Part shown: positions 52,063 to 59,526 of the stretch, one piece after another | Numbering within the stretch: the first letter of the stretch is position 1 | How the letters are laid out: every line of letters starts with the position of its first letter | NCBI GenBank assembly: GCA_900544095.1 | Contig: UQTV01000001.1 | Span: 1-64,000 of the forward strand | From: an uncultured Collinsella sp. | GTDB taxonomy: Bacteria > Actinomycetota > Coriobacteriia > Coriobacteriales > Coriobacteriaceae | Length of the DNA: 64,000 nt | Reading direction: 5' to 3' | The notes under the pieces: model-generated | Seen by the model: only the letters and a program-made list of their open reading frames with translations | Databases searched by the model: none | What the model was told of the DNA's origin: nothing | Translations under genes and position numbers: made by a program

Positions 52063-52171
52063 AGTACGGTCCAGTTCAATAGAATCATGGCCTGCGGGCC
52101 ATGGGTTTTACGCCTAAGATGTAAGTATATCTGTAGTACACAGGGTGTATAAACAACATCCGTTTACCATC

Positions 52172-52204
52172 GGCGAACGGTTGTCCTAGAAAATCGTTTT
52201 ACCA
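52172..52204. promoter_or_regulatory. GTTTACCA / GTTTTACCA operator-like pair upstream of the GH13-GH77 gene
   Basis: GTTTACCA at 52172-52179 and GTTTTACCA at 52196-52204 lie about 110-140 nt upstream of the gene starting at 52062. The same 8-9 nt motif appears three or four times upstream of the HAD gene/glgB at 62025-62112. A shared repressor or activator is likely; LacI type is a guess. Confidence 0.5.
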
Positions 52205-52216
52205 CTACCTACAGAG

Positions 52217-52245
52217 AAAGGGCGCCCGGTTGGAGCGCCCCTTGC
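52217..52245 (-). terminator. terminator-like hairpin after glgA
   Basis: On the minus strand AAGGGGCGC and GCGCCCTTT pair around a short loop and are followed by CTC, 33 nt past the glgA stop. It has a weak T tract, so partial read-through into the GH13-GH77 gene is possible. Confidence 0.6.
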
Positions 52246-52277
52246 TTAGGGTTTGATGAGGTTTTGGATCGTCTGGA

Positions 52278-54530
52278 TTAGCGGCGCTTGCGGGTGGCCG
52301 TTGCCTTGCGGACGGAAGTCTTCTTCGACGGCGCCTTTTTCTCGGTTGCGGCGGCGGGGGAGACCGGGGTCTCCATTGTGGGCTCGGGCTTGGCCTTTAC
52401 TGCGGGTTTGGCCTCGGCCTTAGCCTCCGCTTTGGGAGCAGCAGCCTTGGTCGTGGACTTCTTGGCCGTCGTCGTTGCGCGCTTGCGCGTGGTGGTCTTG
52501 GCGGCCGGCTTGGCCTCGACGGTTACCTTGGCCTTGGATTCGGTGGGCGTCTCCTCGACTTTGGCGGCCGGCTTTGTGGCTGCCTTGGTTGTGGTGGCCT
52601 TCGTGGTCGTCGATTTCGTTGTTGTGGTCTTCTTGGCAGCTGTTGCCTTCTTGGCGGTCGCGGTCGTCTTCTTGGTAGCGGCCTTGGCCGGTGCCTTTGC
52701 CGCAGCCTTAGCCTCGACGGCGTCGGCCTTTACCTCGGGAGCAGCCTCGGCTTCGGCGGCCTTCTTGGCAGCTGCGGTGGTGCGCTTGCGCGAGGTCGTT
52801 GTCTTGACAGCGGTGGTCTTGGTTGCCGTCGCCTTGGCCTCTGTGGCCTTCTTAGCCGTCGTCTTACGAGTCGTGGTCTTCTTAGCTGCAGGCTTTGCAG
52901 CTGGCTTGACCTCGGACTCTGCCTCAGGAGCAGCCTCAGCCTTCACCTCAGACTCGGCCGTAACGGGCTCAGCTTCAACCGGCTTCTCTTCGGCCTTGGG
53001 CTCCTCAGCGGCCACCGGCTCAGCAACAGCCTCAGGCTCGTCGACAACAGCCACCGGGCGCTCGATCTCCGGGTGCATAAAGAAGTACAGGTCCAGATAC
53101 TTATCGGCCGAGCGCGTCCAGCTAAAGTCCTGGCTCATGGCCTGCGTTACCAGCTGGTTCCAGGCGTCGCGGTTATCCCAGAACAGACGCGCCGCGCGGA
53201 ACACGGCGTCGCCCATCTCGTCGCCGTTAAAGTTGGTAAACGAGAAGCCCGTGCCCTCGCCGGTAAACTCGTTATACGGAATCACAGTGTCTTTCAGGCC
53301 GCCGGTCTCGCGCACGATAGGCAGGGTGCCGTAGCGCATGGCGATGATCTGCGACAGGCCGCAGGGCTCAAACTTCGAAGGCATTAGGAACATGTCGGCG
53401 GCGGCATACATGCGCTGCGACAGCGCAGGATCGAACTCGATGCGTGCGGCCATGGTACCGGGGTACTTGTCCTGGAAGTAGCGCAGACCGTCCTCGTAGT
53501 CGCGGTCGCCGGTGCCCAGCACCGCCACCTGCACGCCGCCGGCCAGAATGCGGTCGAGCGCGTACATGACCAGGTCCATGCCCTTCTGGCGCGTCAGGCG
53601 CGTGACCATGACCATAAGCGGACGGTCGTCGCGAACCTCGAGCCCCAGCTCTTCCTGCAGCTTGGCCTTGCATACGGCCTTACCAGAACGGTCCTCCACG
53701 GTGTAGTTGGCGGCAATGCGCTTGTCGGTCGCCGGGTCAAAGCCCGCCACGTCAATGCCATTCAAAATGCCCTGCAGCGCATAGGAGCGCTCGCGCAGCA
53801 CGCCGTCCAGGCCCTCGCCAAACTCGGGCGTCTGGATCTCGCTGGCATAGGTGGGGCTCACCGTGGTTATGGCGTCGGCATAGCGCAGGGCGCCCAGCAT
53901 GTAGTTGATGCTGCAGGCGTCGCAACGCAGCTGCGAGGCGGCCGCCGGAATGTGTGCCACACCCAGTATGTCCTCCATCACGGTGTCGCTAAACTGGCCC
54001 TGGAACGCCACGTTGTGGATCGAGAACACGGTCTTAACGCGGTCATACAGCGGCAGGCCCTGGTAAAACTCGCGCAAAAACACGGGCGCAAGTGCCGTCT
54101 GCCAGTCATTGCAGTGCAGGATGTCGCACTCAAAGCCGGCCGGCAGGTGCTGCAGGCTCTCGGTGATGGCCTTGGAGAAGAACGCAAAGCGCTCGCCGTC
54201 GTCAAAGAAGCCGTACGGATAGTCGCGCGCAAAGTAGCGCTCGTTGTCGATGAACATATAGGTGACGCCGTCGTGCTCGAGCTTCTCGAGTCCGCAGTAC
54301 TCGTTGCGCCAGCCCAGACTCACGTAAAAGTCGGAGAAGTGCTCCATCTGCGCCTTGTACTCGTCCTTTATGGTGGCGTACTTGGGCACCATCACGATAA
54401 CTTCGGCGCCGGCGCGCACAAGCGCCGCAGGCAGCGAGCCTGCCACGTCGCCCAGGCCACCGGTCTTTACAAACGGTGCGCACTCGGCCGAGGCAAACAC
54501 GATCTGCATCTTTTTGCTGGAATCTGCCAT
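52278..54530 (-). CDS. glgA: glycogen synthase with histone-H1-like C-terminal tail
   Basis: ADP-glucose-dependent glucan synthase (GT5). Of 750 residues, ~1-485 is a complete GlgA: KTGGLGDVAGSLP near residue 20, HNVAFQGQF near 170, VTRLTRQKGMDL near 305, and PSKFEPCGLSQIIAMRYG near 380. Residues ~486-540 are Glu/Pro/Ala-rich, and ~541-750 are Lys/Thr/Ala-rich repeats (AKKTTTRKTTAKKA, ATKKTTATAKKATAAKK) ending in RKATATRKRR. Such a polycationic tail is not part of normal GlgA (about 480 residues). The start at 54530 is behind GGGAG. Second-last enzyme of the glycogen operon. Confidence 0.93.
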   Translation of the reverse strand: MADSSKKMQIVFASAECAPFVKTGGLGDVAGSLPAALVRAGAEVIVMVPKYATIKDEYKAQMEHFSDFYVSLGWRNEYCGLEKLEHDGVTYMFIDNERYFARDYPYGFFDDGERFAFFSKAITESLQHLPAGFECDILHCNDWQTALAPVFLREFYQGLPLYDRVKTVFSIHNVAFQGQFSDTVMEDILGVAHIPAAASQLRCDACSINYMLGALRYADAITTVSPTYASEIQTPEFGEGLDGVLRERSYALQGILNGIDVAGFDPATDKRIAANYTVEDRSGKAVCKAKLQEELGLEVRDDRPLMVMVTRLTRQKGMDLVMYALDRILAGGVQVAVLGTGDRDYEDGLRYFQDKYPGTMAARIEFDPALSQRMYAAADMFLMPSKFEPCGLSQIIAMRYGTLPIVRETGGLKDTVIPYNEFTGEGTGFSFTNFNGDEMGDAVFRAARLFWDNRDAWNQLVTQAMSQDFSWTRSADKYLDLYFFMHPEIERPVAVVDEPEAVAEPVAAEEPKAEEKPVEAEPVTAESEVKAEAAPEAESEVKPAAKPAAKKTTTRKTTAKKATEAKATATKTTAVKTTTSRKRTTAAAKKAAEAEAAPEVKADAVEAKAAAKAPAKAATKKTTATAKKATAAKKTTTTKSTTTKATTTKAATKPAAKVEETPTESKAKVTVEAKPAAKTTTRKRATTTAKKSTTKAAAPKAEAKAEAKPAVKAKPEPTMETPVSPAAATEKKAPSKKTSVRKATATRKRR

Positions 54531-54553
54531 ATTGTCTCCCATGTTGCAATTCG

Positions 54554-54589
54554 AGAATAGCCGCCTGGCGCTAACCGGGCGGCTATTCT
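54554..54589 (-). other. perfect intercistronic hairpin glgD-glgA
   Basis: AGAATAGCCGCC and GGCGGCTATTCT arms (12 bp, 12-nt loop) lie in the 90-nt gap between glgD and glgA. No T tract follows on the minus strand. It probably stabilises or separates the glgD part of the message. Confidence 0.55.
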
Positions 54590-54620
54590 ACTTGTTACGA
54601 GCGATGTTGCGGTGCCAACG

Positions 54621-55748
54621 TTAACGTACGATGGTGGTGTCGGAAGTTAACGGAGCCTTGCCCAGCACCAGGATGTTCTCGGGCGTGCCGCGAAGCTCGG
54701 TGTTGGTGGGAACCACGTTGTTTTTGTCCAGAATGGCGTTCTCAACGCGGGCGCCGCTCTTGATGATGCAGCTCTGGTTGATGATCGAGTTGGTCACCGA
54801 AGCGCCTTCCTCGACCACGACGCCGCGCGACAGGATCGAGTTGCGCACGGTGCCCTTGATGATGCAGCCGGCCGAGATGATCGAGTTGCAGGCGTGGCTG
54901 CCGGTCGCATAGCGCGAAGGCGGCACGTCGTGAGCCTTGGTCAGGATCGGGCGCTCGGGGTCAAAGAGCTGGTCGGCCACGGTCTGGTCGAGCAGGTCCA
55001 TGCTGCGGCGATACAGCGACTTCTCGCTAAACACGCCCACGACCTCGCCCTTGTACTCGTAGCTGCACACGTCGATGTTGCCAAAGTCGCCCTGGAGTGC
55101 CTCGAGCAGGTCCAGATAGTCGGCGGCCTGGTAGTGGTCGATAATCTCGAGCAGCGTATCGCGGTTGACGATGCAGCAGTCCATAGAGGCGTTGTCGCCG
55201 TACACGACGCCGGCGCTCACGCCCGTCAGGCGGCCGTTCTCGTTAATCTCGAGCTTGGTCTCGTCATCGACGTTGCGCGTGGCCTTGCAGTACACCACGG
55301 TCATCTGGGCACCGGAGTTCTCGTGCGCCTCGATGATGGTGTTGAGGTCCATGTTAAAGATGATGTTGGTGCCCATCATCACAACATAGGGCATGTCCGA
55401 GCGCTGGAACAGCGTCTTGTTGGAGATGATGTCGCGCAGCAGGAAGCGCATGCCGCCCTTGGTGGTGCCATACGCGTTGCCGGGCACCATGAACAGGCCG
55501 CCTTTCTTGCGGTCCAGGCCCCAGTCCTTGCCCGAGCCCACGTGGTCGATCAGCGAGCGGTAGTTGCCCGGCATGACGACGCCGACGGTCTTGATGCCGG
55601 CGTTCATCATGTTGGACAGCGGAAAGTCGATCAGGCGGTAGCGGCCCAAAAACGGAACGGATGCGATGGGGCGGTCCTTGAGCAGCACGCTGCCGTAGGT
55701 CGAAGAGTAGTTAGCGGTGATATAACCGATGGCCTTGCGATTGATCAT
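54621..55748 (-). CDS. glgD: glucose-1-phosphate adenylyltransferase regulatory subunit GlgD
   Basis: A 375-residue partner of GlgC. It has the pyrophosphorylase fold (VPFLGRYRLIDFPLSNMMNAGI) and a C-terminal left-handed helix of hexapeptides (NSIISAGCIIKGTVRNSILSRGV). The N-terminal nucleotide motif GGQGSRLGALT of GlgC is replaced by YITANYSSTYGSVLL, so it is probably non-catalytic and modulatory, as known for GlgD of Firmicutes. ATG at 55748 is 4 nt behind the glgC stop, with GGGGGA inside the glgC end. Confidence 0.93.
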   Translation of the reverse strand: MINRKAIGYITANYSSTYGSVLLKDRPIASVPFLGRYRLIDFPLSNMMNAGIKTVGVVMPGNYRSLIDHVGSGKDWGLDRKKGGLFMVPGNAYGTTKGGMRFLLRDIISNKTLFQRSDMPYVVMMGTNIIFNMDLNTIIEAHENSGAQMTVVYCKATRNVDDETKLEINENGRLTGVSAGVVYGDNASMDCCIVNRDTLLEIIDHYQAADYLDLLEALQGDFGNIDVCSYEYKGEVVGVFSEKSLYRRSMDLLDQTVADQLFDPERPILTKAHDVPPSRYATGSHACNSIISAGCIIKGTVRNSILSRGVVVEEGASVTNSIINQSCIIKSGARVENAILDKNNVVPTNTELRGTPENILVLGKAPLTSDTTIVR

Positions 55749-55752
55749 CGGA

Positions 55753-56901
55753 TCATTCCCCCTTCCCGATAACGACGTCATTTCCAACGACGGCCGTATC
55801 CTTGGTGGTATCGACAGAGCCGAGCTTCACGCCCTCTTCGACCGTGGAGTTCTCGCCCAAAATAGCGCGGCAGATGTGCGCGCCGCTCTTAACGTGCGCA
55901 CCCGGCAGCAGCACGGAGTCCTCGACCACGGCGCGCTCCTCGATGATGACATCGGTCGAAAGGATCGAGTGGCGAGCGGTGCCGTAGATCTTGCAGCCGT
56001 TGGAGACCAGGCAGTCGTCCAGGCGGCCGTCAGGGCCAATGTAGTGCGGCGGACGCGTGGTGATGTTGGACATGATGGGGAAGTTCTTGTCGAACAGATC
56101 GAACTCGGGGTTGTTACCCAGCAGGTCCATCGAGGTCTCATGGAAGCTGGCGATGGTGCCGACGTCCTTCCAGAAGCCGTGGAACTCGTAGCTGTACAGG
56201 CGCTTGTTCTCACCGAGCAGCTTGGGGATGATGTCCTTGCCAAAGTCGTGGCTCGAGCGCTGGTCCAGAGCGTCCTCCTCGAGCGCCTCGATCAGCACGT
56301 CGGCCGAGAAGATGTAGATGCCCATGGACGCGAGGTTCGAATCGGGCTTCTCGGGCTTCTCGGTGAACTTGGTGATGCGGCCGTCTTCGGGGTCGGTGGT
56401 CAGGATGCCAAAGCGGCTGGCCTCCTCCCACGGCACGGGCATAACGCTCACCGTGAGGTCGGCGTTGTTCTCAATGTGCGTCTTGAGCATCTTGCGGTAG
56501 TCCATGCGATACAGGTGATCGCCCGAAAGAATCAGAACGTACTTGGGGTCGTTCGCCTTGATGTAGTCGAGGTTCTGCGTAATGGCGTCGGCCGTGCCCG
56601 CATACCAGGCGCCGCCGGTCTGCGTCTCGTACGGCGGCAGGATCGACACGCCGCCGTCGCGGCTGTCCAGATCCCACGCCTCGCCGGAGCCCACGTAGGC
56701 ATGCAGCAGGTAGGGACGGTACTGCGTCAGAACGCCCACCGTGTCGATGCCCGAGTTGGAGCAGTTGGACAGCGAAAAGTCGATAATGCGGAACTTGCCA
56801 CCAAAGCTAACCGCCGGCTTGGCGATCTTTTGGGTGAGTGCCCCCAATCGGCTGCCCTGTCCTCCTGCGAGGAGCATCGCGATGCATTCTTTCTTACTCA
56901 T
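55753..56901 (-). CDS. glgC: glucose-1-phosphate adenylyltransferase catalytic subunit
   Basis: Makes ADP-glucose, the committed step of glycogen synthesis. The 382-residue protein has AMLLAGGQGSRLGALTQKIAKPAV at the start, FRIIDFSLSNCSNSGI, WYAGTADAITQNL, LILSGDHLYRMDY (metal Asp), FTEKPEKP, and a C-terminal beta-helix. ATG has GAAGGAGAAA upstream. Translationally close to glgD; the two products likely form a heterotetramer. Confidence 0.95.
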   Translation of the reverse strand: MSKKECIAMLLAGGQGSRLGALTQKIAKPAVSFGGKFRIIDFSLSNCSNSGIDTVGVLTQYRPYLLHAYVGSGEAWDLDSRDGGVSILPPYETQTGGAWYAGTADAITQNLDYIKANDPKYVLILSGDHLYRMDYRKMLKTHIENNADLTVSVMPVPWEEASRFGILTTDPEDGRITKFTEKPEKPDSNLASMGIYIFSADVLIEALEEDALDQRSSHDFGKDIIPKLLGENKRLYSYEFHGFWKDVGTIASFHETSMDLLGNNPEFDLFDKNFPIMSNITTRPPHYIGPDGRLDDCLVSNGCKIYGTARHSILSTDVIIEERAVVEDSVLLPGAHVKSGAHICRAILGENSTVEEGVKLGSVDTTKDTAVVGNDVVIGKGE

Positions 56902-56941
56902 CGATTTCTCCTTCTGTCATCGATGTTCCTAACCCATTAGC

Positions 56942-56970
56942 GACGGGCGCGGCGCACTGTCACGCCCGTC
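56942..56970 (-). other. hairpin between glgP and glgC
   Basis: GACGGGCG and CGCCCGTC arms with a 13-nt loop lie in the 104-nt gap between the two genes. There is no T tract. It may tune how much message continues from glgP into glgC. Confidence 0.45.
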
Positions 56971-57005
56971 GAGTAATGCCGTGCGGCAAAGGGAGCTCGC
57001 GCGCT

Positions 57006-59432
57006 TTATGCGTGCCAGATCTCGTCGCGATACTCGCGAATGGTGCGGTCGGACGAGAACCAGCCACTCGAGGCGGTGTTGAGCAGGGCCTTGCGGTTCC
57101 AGGTCTCCTGGTCGCCGTAGCTGCCCGTGAGGTTCTCCCATGCATCCACGTAGCTACGGAAGTCAGCCATGACTAGGTCGGGGTCGTTGTTGTTCATGAG
57201 CTCGTTGTAGATGCTCTCGAAGTTGCCCGAAAGACCCGCAAACGTGTTGTCCTTGAGCTCGTCCATCACGCAGCCCAGACGCTCGCGGTCGCCGTTGAGG
57301 GTATCCCACGCAAAGTAGCTGTTGGATGCCCAGAGCTGCTCGACCTCGGGAGCGGTCAGGCCAAAGATGGCCTCGTTCTCGCGGCCGGCCAGGTCGGCGA
57401 TCTCGATGTTGGCGCCGTCGAGGGTGCCCAGCGTAATGGCGCCGTTCATCATGAGCTTCATGTTGGACGTGCCCGAGGCCTCCTTGCCGGCCGTGGAGAT
57501 CTGCTCCGAGATCTCGGCGGCTGGGTAGATGAGCTGAGCGTTGCTCACACGGAAGTTGGGGATAAAGCAGACCTTCATGACCTCGTTGACGCGGGCATCG
57601 TTGTTGATGACGTCGGCCACGGAGTTAATGAGGCGGATGGTCTCCTTGGCAAAGGTGTAGCTCGAGGCAGCCTTGCCGCTAAAGATGAAGGTTGTCGGCG
57701 TCACGTGGAAGTTAGGATCGGCGATGCGACGGTTGTAGATGTCCATCACCTTCATGATGTTCATGAGCTGGCGCTTATAGGCGTGGAAGCGCTTTACCTG
57801 GACATCGAAGACGGTGTTGGGGTCGATGACCAGACCGGTCTCGGCCTTAACGTAGGCGGCCAGACGCTCCTTGTTGGCGCGCTTGGAGGCACCCACGGCC
57901 TTCAGGAACTCGGTGTCGTCCTTAAACTCCTTGAGTTTCTCAAGCTCAAAGGCGTCTTTGAGCCAGCCATCGCCAATGGCCTCGGTCACGAGCTTGGCGT
58001 AGGTGGGGTTGGCCTCGGCAAAGAAGCGACGGTGCGAGATGCCGTTGGTCTTGTTGTTGAACTTCTCGGGCGTCAGGGCATAGAAGTCCTTGAGCACGAT
58101 GTTCTTGATGATGTCGGAATGGATCTTGGCCACGCCGTTGACGCTGTGGCTGCAGATCACAGACAGGTTGGCCATGCGAATCTCGCCGTCCCACAGGATG
58201 GCGGTCTGGCGCAGACGCTCCTGCCAGCCCTCCTTCGTGGTGTAGAACGACTCGTGCCAACGACGGCTGATCTCGTCGATGATCTGGTACACGCGGGGGA
58301 GGAGCTTGGAGAACGTGCCGATAGGCCACTTCTCCAAGGCCTCGGGCAGGATGGTGTGGTTGGTGTAGCTCACGACCTGCGTCACGATGTTCCAGGCGTC
58401 GTCCCACTCGAGCTTTTTCTCGTCGATGAGAATACGCATGAGCTCGGGGCCGCACATGGCGGGGTGCGTGTCGTTGGTGTGGATGGCCACAAACTGCGGC
58501 AGCAGCTCCCAGTTCTCGCCGTGCTCCTTCTCAAAGGTGTCGAGCAGGCTGTAGATGCCGGCCGAAACAAACAAGTACTCCTGCTTCAGGCGCAGCAGAC
58601 GACCGTGCTCGCCGGCGTCGTTGGGGTAGAGGATGGCGCTGATGGCCTCGGCCTCGGCGCGCTCGGCATCGGCCAGGGCGTAGTCGCCTCGGTTGAAGGC
58701 CTCCAGATCGAAGTGCTCCTCGACCGGCTCGGCAGCCCAGACGCGCAGCTTGTTGACGGTCTCGCCGGCATAGCCCACGACGGGGATGTCATAAGGGACG
58801 GCCAGGATATCCTGCGTGTCCACCGTGCGGTAAAACGTGCGGCCATCCTCCTCAAAGCCCTCGACGCGGCCGCCAAACTTGATGGTCACGGCCTTATCCT
58901 GACGACGGACCTCCCAGGGATAGCCGTGGGTAAGCCACTCGTCGGTGGCCTCGACCTGGCTGCCGTTGACGATCTCCTGCTTAAACAGGCCGTAGCGGTA
59001 GCGCATGCCGTTGCCGTAGCCGGCAATGCCCTCGGCTGCCATCGAATCCAGGAAGCATGCGGCCAGACGGCCCAGGCCACCGTTGCCCAGAGCCGGATCG
59101 GGCTCCTGGTTCTCGATGACGGACAGATCGAAGCCCATGTCGTCGAGCGCCTCGGCGACCATGTCGCGCACGCCAAAGTTGAGCAAGTAGTTGTCGAGCA
59201 GTCGGCCGATCAAAAACTCGATCGAGAAGTAGTACACGCGCTTTTTGCCCTCGGCGGTGACGCAGGCGTCGCTCTTGGTGGCAACGGTGCGCGCCTTCTC
59301 GGCCACGAGCTTGGCCAGGGCATTAAAGCGGTCGAGGTCGCTGGCGGCCTCGACGCTCTTGCCGCTGATGCTCATGACGGCATCGCGATAGAGCTCGGTA
59401 AACTCCTGCTTGTTGTCGAAGATCTTATTCAT
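57006..59432 (-). CDS. glgP: glycogen/alpha-glucan phosphorylase
   Basis: PLP enzyme that releases glucose-1-phosphate from glycogen. The 808-residue protein has YYFSIEFLIGRLLDNYLLNFG near residue 70, PALGNGGLGRLAACFLDSMA near 115, HTNDTHPAMCGPE near 320, VQVKRFHAYKRQLMNI near 540, and EASGTSNMKLMMNGAITLGTLDGANIEI near 640 with the PLP-binding Lys. Normal length, no added tail. The start has GAAAGGAACGT. It sits inside the synthesis operon, so synthesis and breakdown enzymes are made together. Confidence 0.95.
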   Translation of the reverse strand: MNKIFDNKQEFTELYRDAVMSISGKSVEAASDLDRFNALAKLVAEKARTVATKSDACVTAEGKKRVYYFSIEFLIGRLLDNYLLNFGVRDMVAEALDDMGFDLSVIENQEPDPALGNGGLGRLAACFLDSMAAEGIAGYGNGMRYRYGLFKQEIVNGSQVEATDEWLTHGYPWEVRRQDKAVTIKFGGRVEGFEEDGRTFYRTVDTQDILAVPYDIPVVGYAGETVNKLRVWAAEPVEEHFDLEAFNRGDYALADAERAEAEAISAILYPNDAGEHGRLLRLKQEYLFVSAGIYSLLDTFEKEHGENWELLPQFVAIHTNDTHPAMCGPELMRILIDEKKLEWDDAWNIVTQVVSYTNHTILPEALEKWPIGTFSKLLPRVYQIIDEISRRWHESFYTTKEGWQERLRQTAILWDGEIRMANLSVICSHSVNGVAKIHSDIIKNIVLKDFYALTPEKFNNKTNGISHRRFFAEANPTYAKLVTEAIGDGWLKDAFELEKLKEFKDDTEFLKAVGASKRANKERLAAYVKAETGLVIDPNTVFDVQVKRFHAYKRQLMNIMKVMDIYNRRIADPNFHVTPTTFIFSGKAASSYTFAKETIRLINSVADVINNDARVNEVMKVCFIPNFRVSNAQLIYPAAEISEQISTAGKEASGTSNMKLMMNGAITLGTLDGANIEIADLAGRENEAIFGLTAPEVEQLWASNSYFAWDTLNGDRERLGCVMDELKDNTFAGLSGNFESIYNELMNNNDPDLVMADFRSYVDAWENLTGSYGDQETWNRKALLNTASSGWFSSDRTIREYRDEIWHA

Positions 59433-59506
59433 ACGTTCCTTTCCCCCGGGGATGTTTCTCCCGGAACGGTTATGACTTGTATCCTACGCCCTGTCGGGGC
59501 GGGTAA

Positions 59507-59518
59507 TTACAGCTGTAA
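59507..59518. promoter_or_regulatory. palindrome in the glgB-glgP gap
   Basis: TTACAGCTGTAA is a perfect 12-nt palindrome in the 94-nt gap between glgB and glgP, 75 nt upstream of the glgP start. It could be an operator for an internal promoter. No clear -10/-35 pair was found next to it. Confidence 0.35.
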
Positions 59519-59526
59519 CGGTTTTG

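Noticed and set aside
52288..53334. 348-residue plus-strand Val/Ala-rich frame opposite the GlgA tail
   Set aside because: It is the complement of the Lys/Ala/Thr repeat region and only appears as a hydrophobic protein because AAG and GCC codons read as CTT and GGC on the other strand.
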